Source of the DNA: Bradyrhizobium nivariense
GTDB lineage: Bacteria; Pseudomonadota; Alphaproteobacteria; Rhizobiales; Xanthobacteraceae
Direction of reading: 5' to 3'
Assembly: GCF_029846715.1 (NCBI RefSeq)
Contig: NZ_JARVWW010000011.1
Location: 1-64,000, forward strand
DNA: 64,000 bases
Below, piece by piece: positions 1-8,571 of this stretch. Below the pieces are notes generated by a model, which was not told where the DNA came from, did no database searches, and worked only from the letters and a program-made list of their open reading frames with translations. The translations under genes were made by a program, and so were the position numbers. Each line of letters begins with the position of its first letter. Position 1 is the stretch's first letter.

Positions 1-559
1 AGGTGGCGATCAGGGTGATGGTGCCGCCGAGCGCCGTGGTGCCGTCGCCGGCCGTTGCCGCGGTACCCGTGAAGGTGCCGATGGTGGCGCCGAGCGTCGT
101 GGCGCCGCTTGCCGCCGTGGTGCCGCCAGCCGTGCCGTTATACACGACGTTGCTGCTCGCGGTCGCGCTGGCGAAGCTCGTGGTGCCGCGCAGGTCGGCC
201 GCCGTCGCACCAGCGATCGAGGCGGAGACGTTGGACTTGGTGGAGTAGCCGACGGTGGTCTGCAGCGCCTGGTTGGCGATCGACTTGGCGCTGTCGATCA
301 GCTTCTGCAGCGAGGTGATGCCGGTGTTGGCGGCCTGCAGCACCTGCACGCCGTTGGCGATACCGTCGAGCAGGTTGTTGATGTCGCTGGCGCGGTTGTC
401 GAGCGACTGGGCGGTGAAGAAGTTGGTGGGGCTGTCCAGGGCCGAATTGACGCTCTTGCCGGTCGACAGACGGTTCTGCGTGGTGGCGAGGAGATCAGCG
501 GTGGACTGGAGGGAGAGCAGGTTCTGACGAACCGACGAGGAGAGAACAATACCGGACAT
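1..559 (-). CDS. Flagellin, N-terminal part (runs off window start)
   Basis: Structural subunit of the flagellar filament, exported by the flagellar type III system. About 186 N-terminal residues are visible. It begins MSGIVLSSSVRQNLLSLQST and continues with the conserved D0/D1 helical signature (NRLSTGKSVNSALDSP, then SLDNRASDINNLLDGI), followed by a Gly/Ala/Thr-rich variable domain. The ATG at 559 is preceded by AAAGG at about 10 nt. The N-terminus resembles what I recall of the large subpolar (thick-filament) flagellins of Bradyrhizobium rather than the lateral ones; that assignment is memory, not search. It is transcribed divergently from flbT, whose product regulates flagellin expression in relatives. 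The C-terminal half, and so the full length, lies outside the window. Confidence 0.95.
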   Translation of the reverse strand, partial: MSGIVLSSSVRQNLLSLQSTADLLATTQNRLSTGKSVNSALDSPTNFFTAQSLDNRASDINNLLDGIANGVQVLQAANTGITSLQKLIDSAKSIANQALQTTVGYSTKSNVSASIAGATAADLRGTTSFASATASSNVVYNGTAGGTTAASGATTLGATIGTFTGTAATAGDGTTALGGTITLIAT

Positions 560-882
560 GACTCTGTTACCTTTCTGGTAAACGACGCTTACTGTTACGC
601 GTCTGCTTGGATCGAGCTTGACCCAGCGACCGGCGGACCGTGGGGCGGAGTCCTCTAACGAAACATGAAATGAAATCGGCGCTTTTGCTGAGTCGGCGCG
701 CGATTCGGCCGCTCCGCACACTCGCGAGGCCGCGCCGCCGGGCGATTTCGGCATTGATATGATTGCGTTTTTCCGCGGCATCGGCCGGGATTTACAACTC
801 GTTAACTAGTCTTGATGGAGTATTGCGCCCTGATCCGCCGCAACACACGCTCGGTTACGAAAGCGTTGATGGAGAACCAGGC
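560..882. other. Divergent intergenic region between flagellin and flbT
   Basis: This 323-base stretch carries the flagellin leader and promoter on the minus strand and the flbT promoter on the plus strand. No sigma-54 -24/-12 pair or convincing sigma-28 pair was found by eye. The flbT ribosome binding site GGAGA is at 871-875. An in-frame start for flbT at 763 exists but would add a non-conserved 40-residue extension, so it was not used. The long flagellin leader is notable because FlbT acts on flagellin mRNA leaders in Caulobacter. Confidence 0.5.
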
Positions 883-1320
883 ATGGCCCTCAAGGTCGAG
901 CTCAGACCGCACGAACGCATCATCGTCGGCAACTGCGTGATAACCAACACCGACCAGCGCGCCCGCCTTCTGATCGACGGCGACAACGTGCCGATCCTGC
1001 GCGAGCGCGACATCCTCACGCCGGAGACAGCCGACACGCCCGCCAAGCTCGTCTATCTGGCGGTCCAGCTCATGTACATCTCGCCGGATCCGCAGACCCA
1101 GCACGGCACCTATTTCAACCTGGTGCGCGACATCGTCACCGCGGTGCCGAGCTCCTGGCCGATCATCGAAGGCATCAACAACAACATCCTCAACGGCGAC
1201 CTCTATCGCGCACTGAAGGACGCCCGCAAGTTGATCGCTTATGAAGAGAAGTTGCGGGGCCAGTTCGAGGCCACCCATCCCAAGACGGAAGCGGACCAGG
1301 ACGTTAGCACCGCCGCCTGA
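883..1320 (+). CDS. flbT: Flagellar biosynthesis repressor/regulator FlbT
   Basis: FlbT is a small alphaproteobacterial regulator that controls flagellin synthesis after transcription; it is a repressor in Caulobacter and is reported as an activator in some Rhizobiales. The 145-residue product starts MALKVELRPHERIIVGNCVI and contains NTDQRARLLIDGDNVPILRE and PTxS-type downstream segments typical of the family, and its length matches. GGAGA lies 7 nt before the ATG. It is transcribed away from the flagellin gene. Its usual partner flaF is not seen in this window. A strong hairpin terminator follows 49 bases after the stop codon. Confidence 0.93.
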   Translation: MALKVELRPHERIIVGNCVITNTDQRARLLIDGDNVPILRERDILTPETADTPAKLVYLAVQLMYISPDPQTQHGTYFNLVRDIVTAVPSSWPIIEGINNNILNGDLYRALKDARKLIAYEEKLRGQFEATHPKTEADQDVSTAA

Positions 1321-1368
1321 GCATACGCGTTGGCGCGGCCACGCCGCGCGAACGACCAAGCCGCACCA

Positions 1369-1407
1369 ACGACAACGGCCCCGGATCGCCTCCGGGGCCG
1401 TTGTCGT
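1369..1407. terminator. Bidirectional terminator between flbT and decarboxylase
   Basis: A perfect 17-bp stem (1369-1385 with 1391-1407) closes a 5-base loop between two convergent genes, so it can end flbT on the plus strand and the four-gene operon on the minus strand. The trailing T run is short on both sides. Confidence 0.85.
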
Positions 1408-1419
1408 TTCGGGCCTGCA

Positions 1420-2922
1420 TCAATACGACTGCGCCGCGAGCGGCGGCGCCTCGACCTCGATCACTCCCCCGCTCCGTCGTCCGCCGAATTCCAGCACGGC
1501 CGCGACCAGCGCGTCGATGTCGCTCTCGTCGGTGCGGTGATTGACGATCGCGGCGCGGATCGCAAACCTGCCGTCCAGCGTCGTGCTCGACGGCGCCGCG
1601 ACGCCGGACTCCTGGATGTCTGCGACGATCTCGCGATTGACCTCATCGGCGGCGCGGTAACGGAAGCAGACGATGTTGAGATTGACTGGTGCCAGCAATT
1701 CCAGCCGCGGCTCGGCGAGAACGCGCGTCTCCAGATATTTCGCCAGCGCACAGCTTCGCGCGATCACCGCACCGAGCCGATCAGTGCCGAACGTCTTCAG
1801 CGTGAACCACGTCTTCAGCGCACGGAAGCCACGTGACAGATCGGGGCCGAGATCGCACGGCCAGACCGCGCCCGCCGCAAGCCCCCTCGCCTCGCGGCGC
1901 AGATAGGCTGCCGGCTGCGCAAAGGCCTGCCGATGCCGCTCGCCGTCGCGCACCAGCAGGAAGCCGGCGTCATAAGGCACCTGTCCCCATTTGTGGAAGT
2001 CGAGCGCGATGGAATCCGCAAGCTCGATGCCGCCGAGCAGCGGCGCAAGCTCGGGCGACAGGATCGCGAGCGCACCGAAGGCGCCGTCGACGTGAAACCA
2101 AATTCCCTCCTCGCGGCACAGCTCCGCGATCGCCTTGAGATCGTCGATCGCACCGATATCGACCGTACCGGCGGATGCGACGACCAGGAACGGCTTGAAG
2201 CCGACCTCGCGATCGATCGCAATCTGCGCGCGCAGCGCGGCGACGTCGATACGATGATCGGCATCGACGTCGATCTTGCGCAGCGCATCGGTGCCGAGCC
2301 CGGCAATGTCCATCGCCCTCGAGACGCAACCATGCGCGGCCTGCGATGTATAGGCGGCAAGGAGTGCACCGTCATTGCCGATGCCGTACTGCCGCGCCAA
2401 CGTGCCGAGGGCGCTCGTACGCGCCACCAGCACCGCCATCAGATTGGCCATCGACGTGCCCGTGACGAAGATGCCGCTCGCGCTTTCCGGGAAGGCGAAC
2501 AGGTGGCGCATCCAGTCGACGATCTGGCGCTCGACCTCGATCGGCATGTGGTCGCGGCCGCCGAGATTGGCGTTGAGGCCTGCCGCGAGCATTTCCGCGA
2601 GCATGCCGACCGCGGTGCCGCCGCCATGCACCCAGCCCATGAAGCCGGGATGGACGTTACCTGTCGCATAGGGCGCGACATGTTCGGAGAAGTCGCGATA
2701 GACGTCGGCGAGATCGCTTGCCTCGCGCGGCACGTCGGCCTTGAATGCCGCACGGACGCCGTCGGGGATCGGCTGCCACACCGGACGCGCGCGAATGTTG
2801 GCGATGTCGTCGATCGTCTCGTCCAGCATGCGATGGGCGAGCGCGCGGAATTCGTTCCAGTCCTGCGGATCGAGCGAAGTGTGCGTGACGGAGCTTTGCG
2901 TGTCGCGGATGATCTCGTTCAT
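1420..2922 (-). CDS. Group II PLP-dependent amino acid decarboxylase
   Basis: A 500-residue fold-type-I PLP enzyme of the family that includes aromatic-L-amino-acid, tyrosine and histidine decarboxylases. The family converts an amino acid to its amine and CO2; the substrate here is unknown. Visible family marks are HPGFMGWVHGGGT (residues about 90-105), WFHVDGAFGALAIL (the Asp that contacts the PLP ring nitrogen) and ALDFHKWGQVPYDAGF, whose Lys near residue 308 should form the internal aldimine. The ATG at 2922 overlaps the stop of the upstream ATP-grasp gene as ATGA, which implies translational coupling and supports this start over the longer frame. It is the last gene of the minus-strand cassette and ends at the 1369-1407 terminator. 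Confidence 0.88.
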   Translation of the reverse strand: MNEIIRDTQSSVTHTSLDPQDWNEFRALAHRMLDETIDDIANIRARPVWQPIPDGVRAAFKADVPREASDLADVYRDFSEHVAPYATGNVHPGFMGWVHGGGTAVGMLAEMLAAGLNANLGGRDHMPIEVERQIVDWMRHLFAFPESASGIFVTGTSMANLMAVLVARTSALGTLARQYGIGNDGALLAAYTSQAAHGCVSRAMDIAGLGTDALRKIDVDADHRIDVAALRAQIAIDREVGFKPFLVVASAGTVDIGAIDDLKAIAELCREEGIWFHVDGAFGALAILSPELAPLLGGIELADSIALDFHKWGQVPYDAGFLLVRDGERHRQAFAQPAAYLRREARGLAAGAVWPCDLGPDLSRGFRALKTWFTLKTFGTDRLGAVIARSCALAKYLETRVLAEPRLELLAPVNLNIVCFRYRAADEVNREIVADIQESGVAAPSSTTLDGRFAIRAAIVNHRTDESDIDALVAAVLEFGGRRSGGVIEVEAPPLAAQSY

Positions 2923-4172
2923 GCTGCACTCTTCTCGTCCGCTCTTGCATGCCGCGACAGCATCGCCGTGAATGCCGCAAAGATCTTGCGCATCTGCGGC
3001 GGCTTGTACGGAAACACGGCCGGCGGATCCATGTTGTGCACGACGGCGGTGTTGTCGCCTTCGAACACCAGCAGCTCGCCGTTCGGGTTTTCCGCGCAAT
3101 CGACGATGAAATAATCGAGACCGACGCGCTTGCTCATCTCGTCGAGCGCATTGCGATGACGCGCAGCGAAGGCGGTATCAAAGTCGAGCATGAAGGCGGC
3201 TTCTTCAGCCCGCTTCTCTTCGCTGAATGCCATGTAGGCGTTGAGATACCAGATGTCCCAGCGATCGGCGATCGCCATGTGGCAGGCGTAAGGCTTGCCG
3301 TCGACCATGGCGAGACGATATTTGCGGTAAAGCCCGTCCGGGCTCGCATAGTCGACGAAGCGCGCCACGAAGAAATCCTGCTCCTGCCGCTCGGCAAGAT
3401 AGGCTTTGAGCGCCGCAGCGTCGTCGATCTTCGCGAGCCCGACGCCGGCATGCGTGCCGCGTGGCCGCACGATCATCGGAAAGTGCAGCTCGCCCGTGAT
3501 GCTCTCGCAGGCGATCTTCGCTTCCGAAAGCTCCGACAATTGCGTGCGCGTCGCGGGGGCGGTCACGGGAATGTCCAGGCCGGAGATCCCCGCCAGCAAC
3601 CGGTACAGCTTGTCGCGATCGAGATTGCCGATGAGATCGGGGCGATTGAGCAGCGGCCGCGGCCAGCGCGGCGCGGCCTTCTCGATCAGCGCGAGCGCCT
3701 CGCGGCATTCCTCCGAATCGGATGCAATCACGATGGCGACGTCGTGCTCGGGCAAATTCTCCGGCAGGCCGATGCCCTTGACCACGTAGAGCGTCAGCAG
3801 CTCGATGTCGGAGTCTTCGAGCAGGAAGTCGATCGGCGTGTTGCCGCCCATGTCGATATCGGCCGCAAGCGCCAGCACGCGCAAGCGCGGCTTCGATATC
3901 GCGCAAGGCGTACGAAACAATTGATGGAAGGAGAGCACCTCGGTCTGGATCACGAGCCCGGCTTCCTTTTCGCCGAGAAGCTGGGCGATCAGCGACAGAT
4001 CCAGGCCTTCGCCCGCCTCCGCCGTTCCCTGCTCGATCCGCCCCAGGAGATGCTCGCGCAACGGATGCAGATCGCCGCCCTCGAAGGCCCGGCGCGTCAA
4101 CTGCGCAAAGCCGATGCGGTCGGAATAATTCGGCGCGGTCACGCCGATCGGCGCGGAAACTGGATGCTGCAT
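2919..4172 (-). CDS. ATP-grasp ligase-like protein
   Basis: A 417-residue protein with an ATP-grasp fold in its C-terminal half. That fold couples ATP to ligation of a carboxylate to an amine or thiol through an acyl-phosphate. The N-terminal half has FRTPCAISKPRLRVLALAAD and NTPIDFLLEDSDIELLTLYV, a preATP-grasp-like segment. The ATP-binding loop is FPMIVRPRGTHAGVGL (about residues 235-250), with Arg where many relatives have Lys. GELLVFEGDNTAVVHNMD near the C-terminus supplies the metal-binding Glu and Asn. Some relatives are labelled RimK-like; substrates are not known. It starts one base after the stop of the upstream PLP enzyme and overlaps the decarboxylase by 4 bases, so the three genes are almost certainly co-translated. 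Confidence 0.8.
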   Translation of the reverse strand: MQHPVSAPIGVTAPNYSDRIGFAQLTRRAFEGGDLHPLREHLLGRIEQGTAEAGEGLDLSLIAQLLGEKEAGLVIQTEVLSFHQLFRTPCAISKPRLRVLALAADIDMGGNTPIDFLLEDSDIELLTLYVVKGIGLPENLPEHDVAIVIASDSEECREALALIEKAAPRWPRPLLNRPDLIGNLDRDKLYRLLAGISGLDIPVTAPATRTQLSELSEAKIACESITGELHFPMIVRPRGTHAGVGLAKIDDAAALKAYLAERQEQDFFVARFVDYASPDGLYRKYRLAMVDGKPYACHMAIADRWDIWYLNAYMAFSEEKRAEEAAFMLDFDTAFAARHRNALDEMSKRVGLDYFIVDCAENPNGELLVFEGDNTAVVHNMDPPAVFPYKPPQMRKIFAAFTAMLSRHARADEKSAA

Positions 4173-4173
4173 C

Positions 4174-5802
4174 TCAAACCTCGAACGCGGACTTTGCCGG
4201 CACGGCCGCGACCGCGCCACGGTCAAGCAATAGCTCGATCTTCGCCAGGACATGGGCGATGCGATCGAGAACGTGTTGCACATTGCGTTGCGCCTGCACT
4301 GTATCCGGCGACCAGGTCTCGGTCACGAGCCGCGCGCCGACGCAGAGGCGCAACACGGCCTGCGGCGCATCGTCCTGCCGCTCCAGCCGAACCGGCTGAC
4401 CGATCAGGCAGCGCTGCACGGCGACCTGCCGGTCTGCCGCGCTGCCGCTGATCTCCTCGTTCATGTCACGCGCCAGCGCCCGATGCACGGCGCCGGTCTC
4501 GGCGATCGACACCGGTTTGCCGCCGCGCAGCAGCGTGAACGGAAAGATCGTGGCTTGCGCAAATTCCTCGTCGTCCGCGCCGGTTGTCTCGATCGCAGTT
4601 GGAACGGGGCGAAGCGACGGCGACAACGCGATCATGCTCTCGATGCCGGCGGCAAGCTCGGCCAGCACTTTTGCGCGGAATGCCCCGGGCACGGCATAGT
4701 AGTTGCCGATCTCGGCCAGCGCCGCCTCCCAGCGCAGCCATTGGCCGAAATTCGGCCGGCGCTCGAAACGCGCGCGCAGCGCCGTCCACGCCGCCGGCCA
4801 GTCGCAGCGGCCGGCATAGTCGAAGATACCAGGTGCGATCCCGCCAATCCGGTCGATCGACCGCGACAGGCCTTTCGGCACCAGCAGCGCACCGCTGAAA
4901 GCGGGTCCGCCGAAGAATTTCGAGCCGGTGATCAGCACCATGTAACCGCGGTCGAGATAGCAGCGCAGCCGCCGGCGGCCGAGCCGCGCCTGACAAGCAT
5001 CGACGACGACCTGAACCTTGCGCGGCCAGCGCCGCGCGATCTCATCGAGACAGGCCTCGCTTGGGGCACGCCAACCGAGTTTTGACGAATCCATGATCTG
5101 CAACAAAACGCGCCGGCCTTGCGCGAGGCTGGTCTCGACCGCGCGCAGCACCGCGGCATCGGCATCCGGACGCATCGAAATGCCGGCCGCCATGTCGATC
5201 AGCGGCACCGCAATGCTGTCGCCGGCGAGCCCCGTCACCGCACCGTCTTTGCGCACACCAACGCCGCCTGCCGTCATCGTGCTGAAATGGTGGCCGCGTG
5301 CGGTATGCGGCGTCCCGCTTCCGGTCTGGTCGGCGCCGACCACGATCGTCACAATTGGCGCGCCGAGCACCGCACGCGCCACGAACAGGGCGTGAAGCTG
5401 GGAGTCCGTGCCGGACGGCGAGAACACGATTTCGACGCGCGACGGGAGCTGAAGGTGGCCGCGCAGCTCCTCGCGCATGTCCTCGCAGCGCGCATCGAAG
5501 GCGATTTCGACCTCGTCGAACAGGCATTTGTGCATCAGCTCTTCGCGCGCCAGCGCAGCGCGGTCGTAGGCCATCTGCGAGATCGTCGACGCGGTCGAAG
5601 AGGCGAAATTCCAGAGCTCCGGCTCCGGCGAGGCCGCGCAGCCATAGGCGTTGACACGGTCGTTCGGATCGAGCGCCAGCCGCGGATCTCCGCCGGAGGC
5701 GAGCAGCGTATCCAGCGGCGTGAAGAGATCGCGCAGGCGGTAGCGCGAGCCGCCGTCGGGCGCGCGCTCGGTGGCTGACAGACCGGATGCGCCGGCGCTC
5801 AT
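4174..5802 (-). CDS. Fold-type-I PLP enzyme, class V aminotransferase-like
   Basis: A 542-residue PLP-dependent protein whose closest fold group by eye is the class V aminotransferase/cysteine desulfurase type. Supporting motifs are RVEIVFSPSGTDSQLHALF (phosphate-binding loop), VQVVVDACQARLG (ring-nitrogen Asp) and MVLITGSKFFGGPAFSGAL, whose Lys near residue 293 is the likely Schiff-base lysine. The protein is longer than the usual 400-residue enzymes of this group, with an extra C-terminal domain. The start at 5802 was chosen because GAGG lies 8 nt upstream; a start at 5823 would overlap the glycosyltransferase. The reaction and substrate are unknown. A second PLP enzyme (decarboxylase) and an ATP-grasp ligase in the same operon suggest a multi-step pathway on an amino acid. 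Confidence 0.78.
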   Translation of the reverse strand: MSAGASGLSATERAPDGGSRYRLRDLFTPLDTLLASGGDPRLALDPNDRVNAYGCAASPEPELWNFASSTASTISQMAYDRAALAREELMHKCLFDEVEIAFDARCEDMREELRGHLQLPSRVEIVFSPSGTDSQLHALFVARAVLGAPIVTIVVGADQTGSGTPHTARGHHFSTMTAGGVGVRKDGAVTGLAGDSIAVPLIDMAAGISMRPDADAAVLRAVETSLAQGRRVLLQIMDSSKLGWRAPSEACLDEIARRWPRKVQVVVDACQARLGRRRLRCYLDRGYMVLITGSKFFGGPAFSGALLVPKGLSRSIDRIGGIAPGIFDYAGRCDWPAAWTALRARFERRPNFGQWLRWEAALAEIGNYYAVPGAFRAKVLAELAAGIESMIALSPSLRPVPTAIETTGADDEEFAQATIFPFTLLRGGKPVSIAETGAVHRALARDMNEEISGSAADRQVAVQRCLIGQPVRLERQDDAPQAVLRLCVGARLVTETWSPDTVQAQRNVQHVLDRIAHVLAKIELLLDRGAVAAVPAKSAFEV

Positions 5803-5812
5803 CCCGAAAGCC

Positions 5813-6595
5813 TCACGCCGCATCGGCCGCCGCCGCGGGCGCCGGTGCGAATTGCGAGGTGATGTCGCCGTGGAACACCGACGGCCCGACGTGATCGAGC
5901 GAGCTCTGGATGTCGGCCCAGATCTCGCCGCCGATGTCGATCCAGCGCTTGCAGAAGGCGAAGTCCTCGGACAGATAGGTGCCGGTCGCCGGATCGATCA
6001 TGCATTCGAACAGGGCAAACCGGTTCTGGCTCGCGGCCAGCGTATCGTGCGAATGCTCGCGGAAGAATTGCAAGGCCGCGTAGTCCGGATGGCGGCACAT
6101 CGCCTCCAGCACGTGGCGCCGGATCATCAGGAAGCCGGTGCCGGCGTAGCGCACCCGGGTAAAGCCGTTGACCACCACGATGCGGTCGGGGTCCTCGATC
6201 TCGAGCACGTAGTCGAGGGATGCGGCCGGCACGTCGCTGCGGCCGGCTTCGATTGCGCGCTTCGCCTTGTCCCAGTTGACCCGCTTGATCGGATAGCAGC
6301 CGGCGACGACATCGGCGCCGCACTCGATCAGCCGGAACACCTGCTCCGGCTTGAAGCCGATGTCGGCGTCGATGAACAGGAAATGCGTCGCCTCGGTATC
6401 GTCCAGGAACATCGCGGCCAGATTGGCCCGCGCACGCGTGATCAGCGCATCGCCGTCGCGCAGCAGCACCTTGAGCTCGAGATTGGCCATGCCGTGCACG
6501 GCGCGCTGGAGCGCGAAGATCGAGCTCGCATAGATGCTCGTCACCTGCCCGCCGAAACATGGCGTGGCCACCACCAGCTTCATCCTGTCCGACAT
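5813..6595 (-). CDS. GT-A type glycosyltransferase-like protein
   Basis: A 260-residue protein with the layout of a GT-A nucleotide-sugar transferase. It has an N-terminal Rossmann strand (KLVVATPCFGGQVTS), ITRARANLAAMFL, and ATHFLFIDADIGF, whose DxD (about residues 75-77) would bind the metal and nucleotide sugar. YLSEDFAFCKRW near residue 215 resembles the acceptor/catalytic ED motif of such enzymes. No signal peptide or membrane segment is seen, so it should be cytoplasmic. GGAG lies 6 nt before the ATG. It is the first gene of the minus-strand cassette, 10 bases before the PLP enzyme and 71 bases after flgL, with a CtrA box in that gap. A role in flagellin modification is possible but not shown. 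Confidence 0.75.
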   Translation of the reverse strand: MSDRMKLVVATPCFGGQVTSIYASSIFALQRAVHGMANLELKVLLRDGDALITRARANLAAMFLDDTEATHFLFIDADIGFKPEQVFRLIECGADVVAGCYPIKRVNWDKAKRAIEAGRSDVPAASLDYVLEIEDPDRIVVVNGFTRVRYAGTGFLMIRRHVLEAMCRHPDYAALQFFREHSHDTLAASQNRFALFECMIDPATGTYLSEDFAFCKRWIDIGGEIWADIQSSLDHVGPSVFHGDITSQFAPAPAAAADAA

Positions 6596-6640
6596 CGGCA
6601 GCTCCGCCCCGCTCCAATCCTCACCAAGAGGTAAAGAGGC

Positions 6641-6660
6641 ATGGTTAACGGCGCCTTAAC
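6641..6660 (-). promoter_or_regulatory. CtrA binding box upstream of the GT/PLP/ATP-grasp cassette
   Basis: Read on the minus strand the site is TTAAGGCGCCGTTAACCAT, a perfect match to the CtrA consensus TTAA-N7-TTAAC including the CAT extension. It ends about 46 bases before the glycosyltransferase ATG, in the gap after flgL. No strong hairpin terminator separates flgL from the cassette, so read-through from flgEKL is also possible. Confidence 0.72.
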
Positions 6661-6666
6661 GTCCGC

Positions 6667-8550
6667 TTACAGGAACTTGACGAGCGAGAGCTGCGACAGG
6701 TTCGAGGTCACCTGGTAGGACGCCTGGAGCGCATTCTGGAGCGACAGGATCTCGCTCGCGACTTGGTCTGGCGGGGCCGATTCCGCCTGGTCGATGATGG
6801 TCTGGAGCTGCGCCTTGGCCTGGGTCTGGCGCGAGCTTGCGTCCTTCATCGTGTTCTGGGCCATCGCGATGTCGGTCTGGATGTCCTCGATGCGCTGCTG
6901 GCCGGGCTGCTTCGTCAGCGACTGCGTCACCCGCAGGCTCAGAGCGGCGACCTGCCCGCCCGAATACTGTCCGGTCGGCGAGGTCGAGAACGTCCCGAAC
7001 ACGGCGACCGCCTGCAGCTCCTTGCGGATCGCCTCCTCGTTCGCCTGCGCGCCATACTGCACCGTGACGGAATCGTCGACCCGCGCCATCGCGGTGGAGC
7101 GCGGCGAGCCGGGCCCGTCATTGCCCAGGTACCATTTCACGGTGGTGGCCGAGCCGTTGACCAGCGTCGTCGCCGAGCTTGCCGGCGACGAGCCGACGCG
7201 CAGCGGCGGTTGCGTGGCGGTCACCGGCGTCGAACCGAAGCCAAGCGAACCCAGCGCTGCCGTATTCGAACTCGTGATGTCGAGGCTCGCCGCATCGTCG
7301 GTGTTGATCGTGATCGAGCCGCCATGGACCGTCGAGGGCTTCGAAGTCCCCGTGATCTGGTCGATCTTGCCGAGCAGGGTCTGGATGCTGTCACCGACGT
7401 TGAGCTGGTTGCCGGTCGCGCCCGAGCTGACGAAGGAGAGCGTGGTGCCGTTGACGGTGATGGTGTCGCCGGCGACGAAGCCGGGCGAAATCGAGTCCGA
7501 AGGGCTCGCGCCGGACAGCGCCGTCGCGCCGGTCACGGGCGCCGGCGTCGCCGCCTGGTTGTTGACGGGCGTGCCGATCGCGGAGCTTGCGGTGTTGAAG
7601 AAATTGTCGCCGGCGACGATCGCGGACGCCGCCACGAGCGAGGTGTTGGCGAGCTTCTTGATCGCGGTGTCCAGCGCGGTGTTGAGATTCGTCGCGGTGT
7701 TGGTCGGGTTGACCGGGACGCTGGCATCGATCGCAAAGCTGCCGAGCGGCGTCGGCGTCGCGCTCGACGCGGTCAGGTCGATCTGCTCGGTCGTGCCGTC
7801 CGGCAGGGTGAACTTGACGCTCAGCTTGTCGCCGTTGTTCGGATTGACACCGTTGAGGTCGACGGAGAACGACACCGGCGAGCCGCTCGGGCCGGTGACG
7901 GTCGCGCCGTTCAGCGTCGAAGAGACCGCGCTGATCTTCAGCCCGAATGGCGATGTCGCGCTGTCCTCCACCACCTGTACCGAGCTCGGCGTCGGTTGCG
8001 TCTGCACCAGACGGCCCTTGCCGTTGGCGCCGAGATCGGCGGCCTGGCGCTCCGCCAGGACGGTCTTGAAGCCCGCCTGCGTCGTGGTGCCGTTGATGAT
8101 GTCGCCGGCATCCGCGACCGACTGCGTGTTGACGGCGGTTCCGGAGAACAGATAGCGGTTGCCCGACTGCGTGTTGAGCACGCCGACCATCGAGCCGAAC
8201 TGGGCGGCGGCGGTGTTCTGCGCGACCGTCTGGCCGTTGACGTTGAGATCCTGCGCGGTGTTGGCCGAGCCCGTCTGCACGGTGTTGCGGATCGTGGTCA
8301 GCGCCTGCAGCGCGGTATTGGCAAGGTTGATGTTCACGTTCACGTTCGTGATCGTGTCGGTATAGGCCGCGATGTTGGAAAGCTGCGCGCGCCCGGCGAT
8401 CGCGAAGCCCTCGTTGGTCCCCATCCCGGAATAGTTCTGCGACAGCTTGCCGGTCGAGAGCTGCGTCGACAGGTCGGTAAGCTGCGTGTTGATGTTGCGG
8501 ATCTGCGAGCCGAGAACCGACGAGGCGTAGTTGATGCTGCTGATCGACAT
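6667..8550 (-). CDS. flgL: Flagellar hook-filament junction protein FlgL (HAP3)
   Basis: FlgL joins the hook-associated protein FlgK to the flagellin filament. The 627-residue product begins MSISSINYASSVLGSQIRNI with QLTDLSTQLSTGKLSQNYSG, the flagellin-like N-terminal helix, and ends with a matching C-terminal helix (ASYQVTSNLSQLSLVKFL). It is about twice the length of enterobacterial FlgL because of a large Gly/Ser/Thr-rich central region. Residues about 345-442 form a module that recurs in FlgE of this cluster. It is the last of three co-directional genes (flgE, flgK, flgL), 21 bases after flgK. Confidence 0.92.
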   Translation of the reverse strand: MSISSINYASSVLGSQIRNINTQLTDLSTQLSTGKLSQNYSGMGTNEGFAIAGRAQLSNIAAYTDTITNVNVNINLANTALQALTTIRNTVQTGSANTAQDLNVNGQTVAQNTAAAQFGSMVGVLNTQSGNRYLFSGTAVNTQSVADAGDIINGTTTQAGFKTVLAERQAADLGANGKGRLVQTQPTPSSVQVVEDSATSPFGLKISAVSSTLNGATVTGPSGSPVSFSVDLNGVNPNNGDKLSVKFTLPDGTTEQIDLTASSATPTPLGSFAIDASVPVNPTNTATNLNTALDTAIKKLANTSLVAASAIVAGDNFFNTASSAIGTPVNNQAATPAPVTGATALSGASPSDSISPGFVAGDTITVNGTTLSFVSSGATGNQLNVGDSIQTLLGKIDQITGTSKPSTVHGGSITINTDDAASLDITSSNTAALGSLGFGSTPVTATQPPLRVGSSPASSATTLVNGSATTVKWYLGNDGPGSPRSTAMARVDDSVTVQYGAQANEEAIRKELQAVAVFGTFSTSPTGQYSGGQVAALSLRVTQSLTKQPGQQRIEDIQTDIAMAQNTMKDASSRQTQAKAQLQTIIDQAESAPPDQVASEILSLQNALQASYQVTSNLSQLSLVKFL

Positions 8551-8571
8551 GTTTCAGAGCCCTGTTACTTG

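Noticed and set aside
1933..4451. Long plus-strand frames opposite the decarboxylase and ATP-grasp genes
   Set aside because: Antisense shadows of clear enzyme genes with intact motifs.
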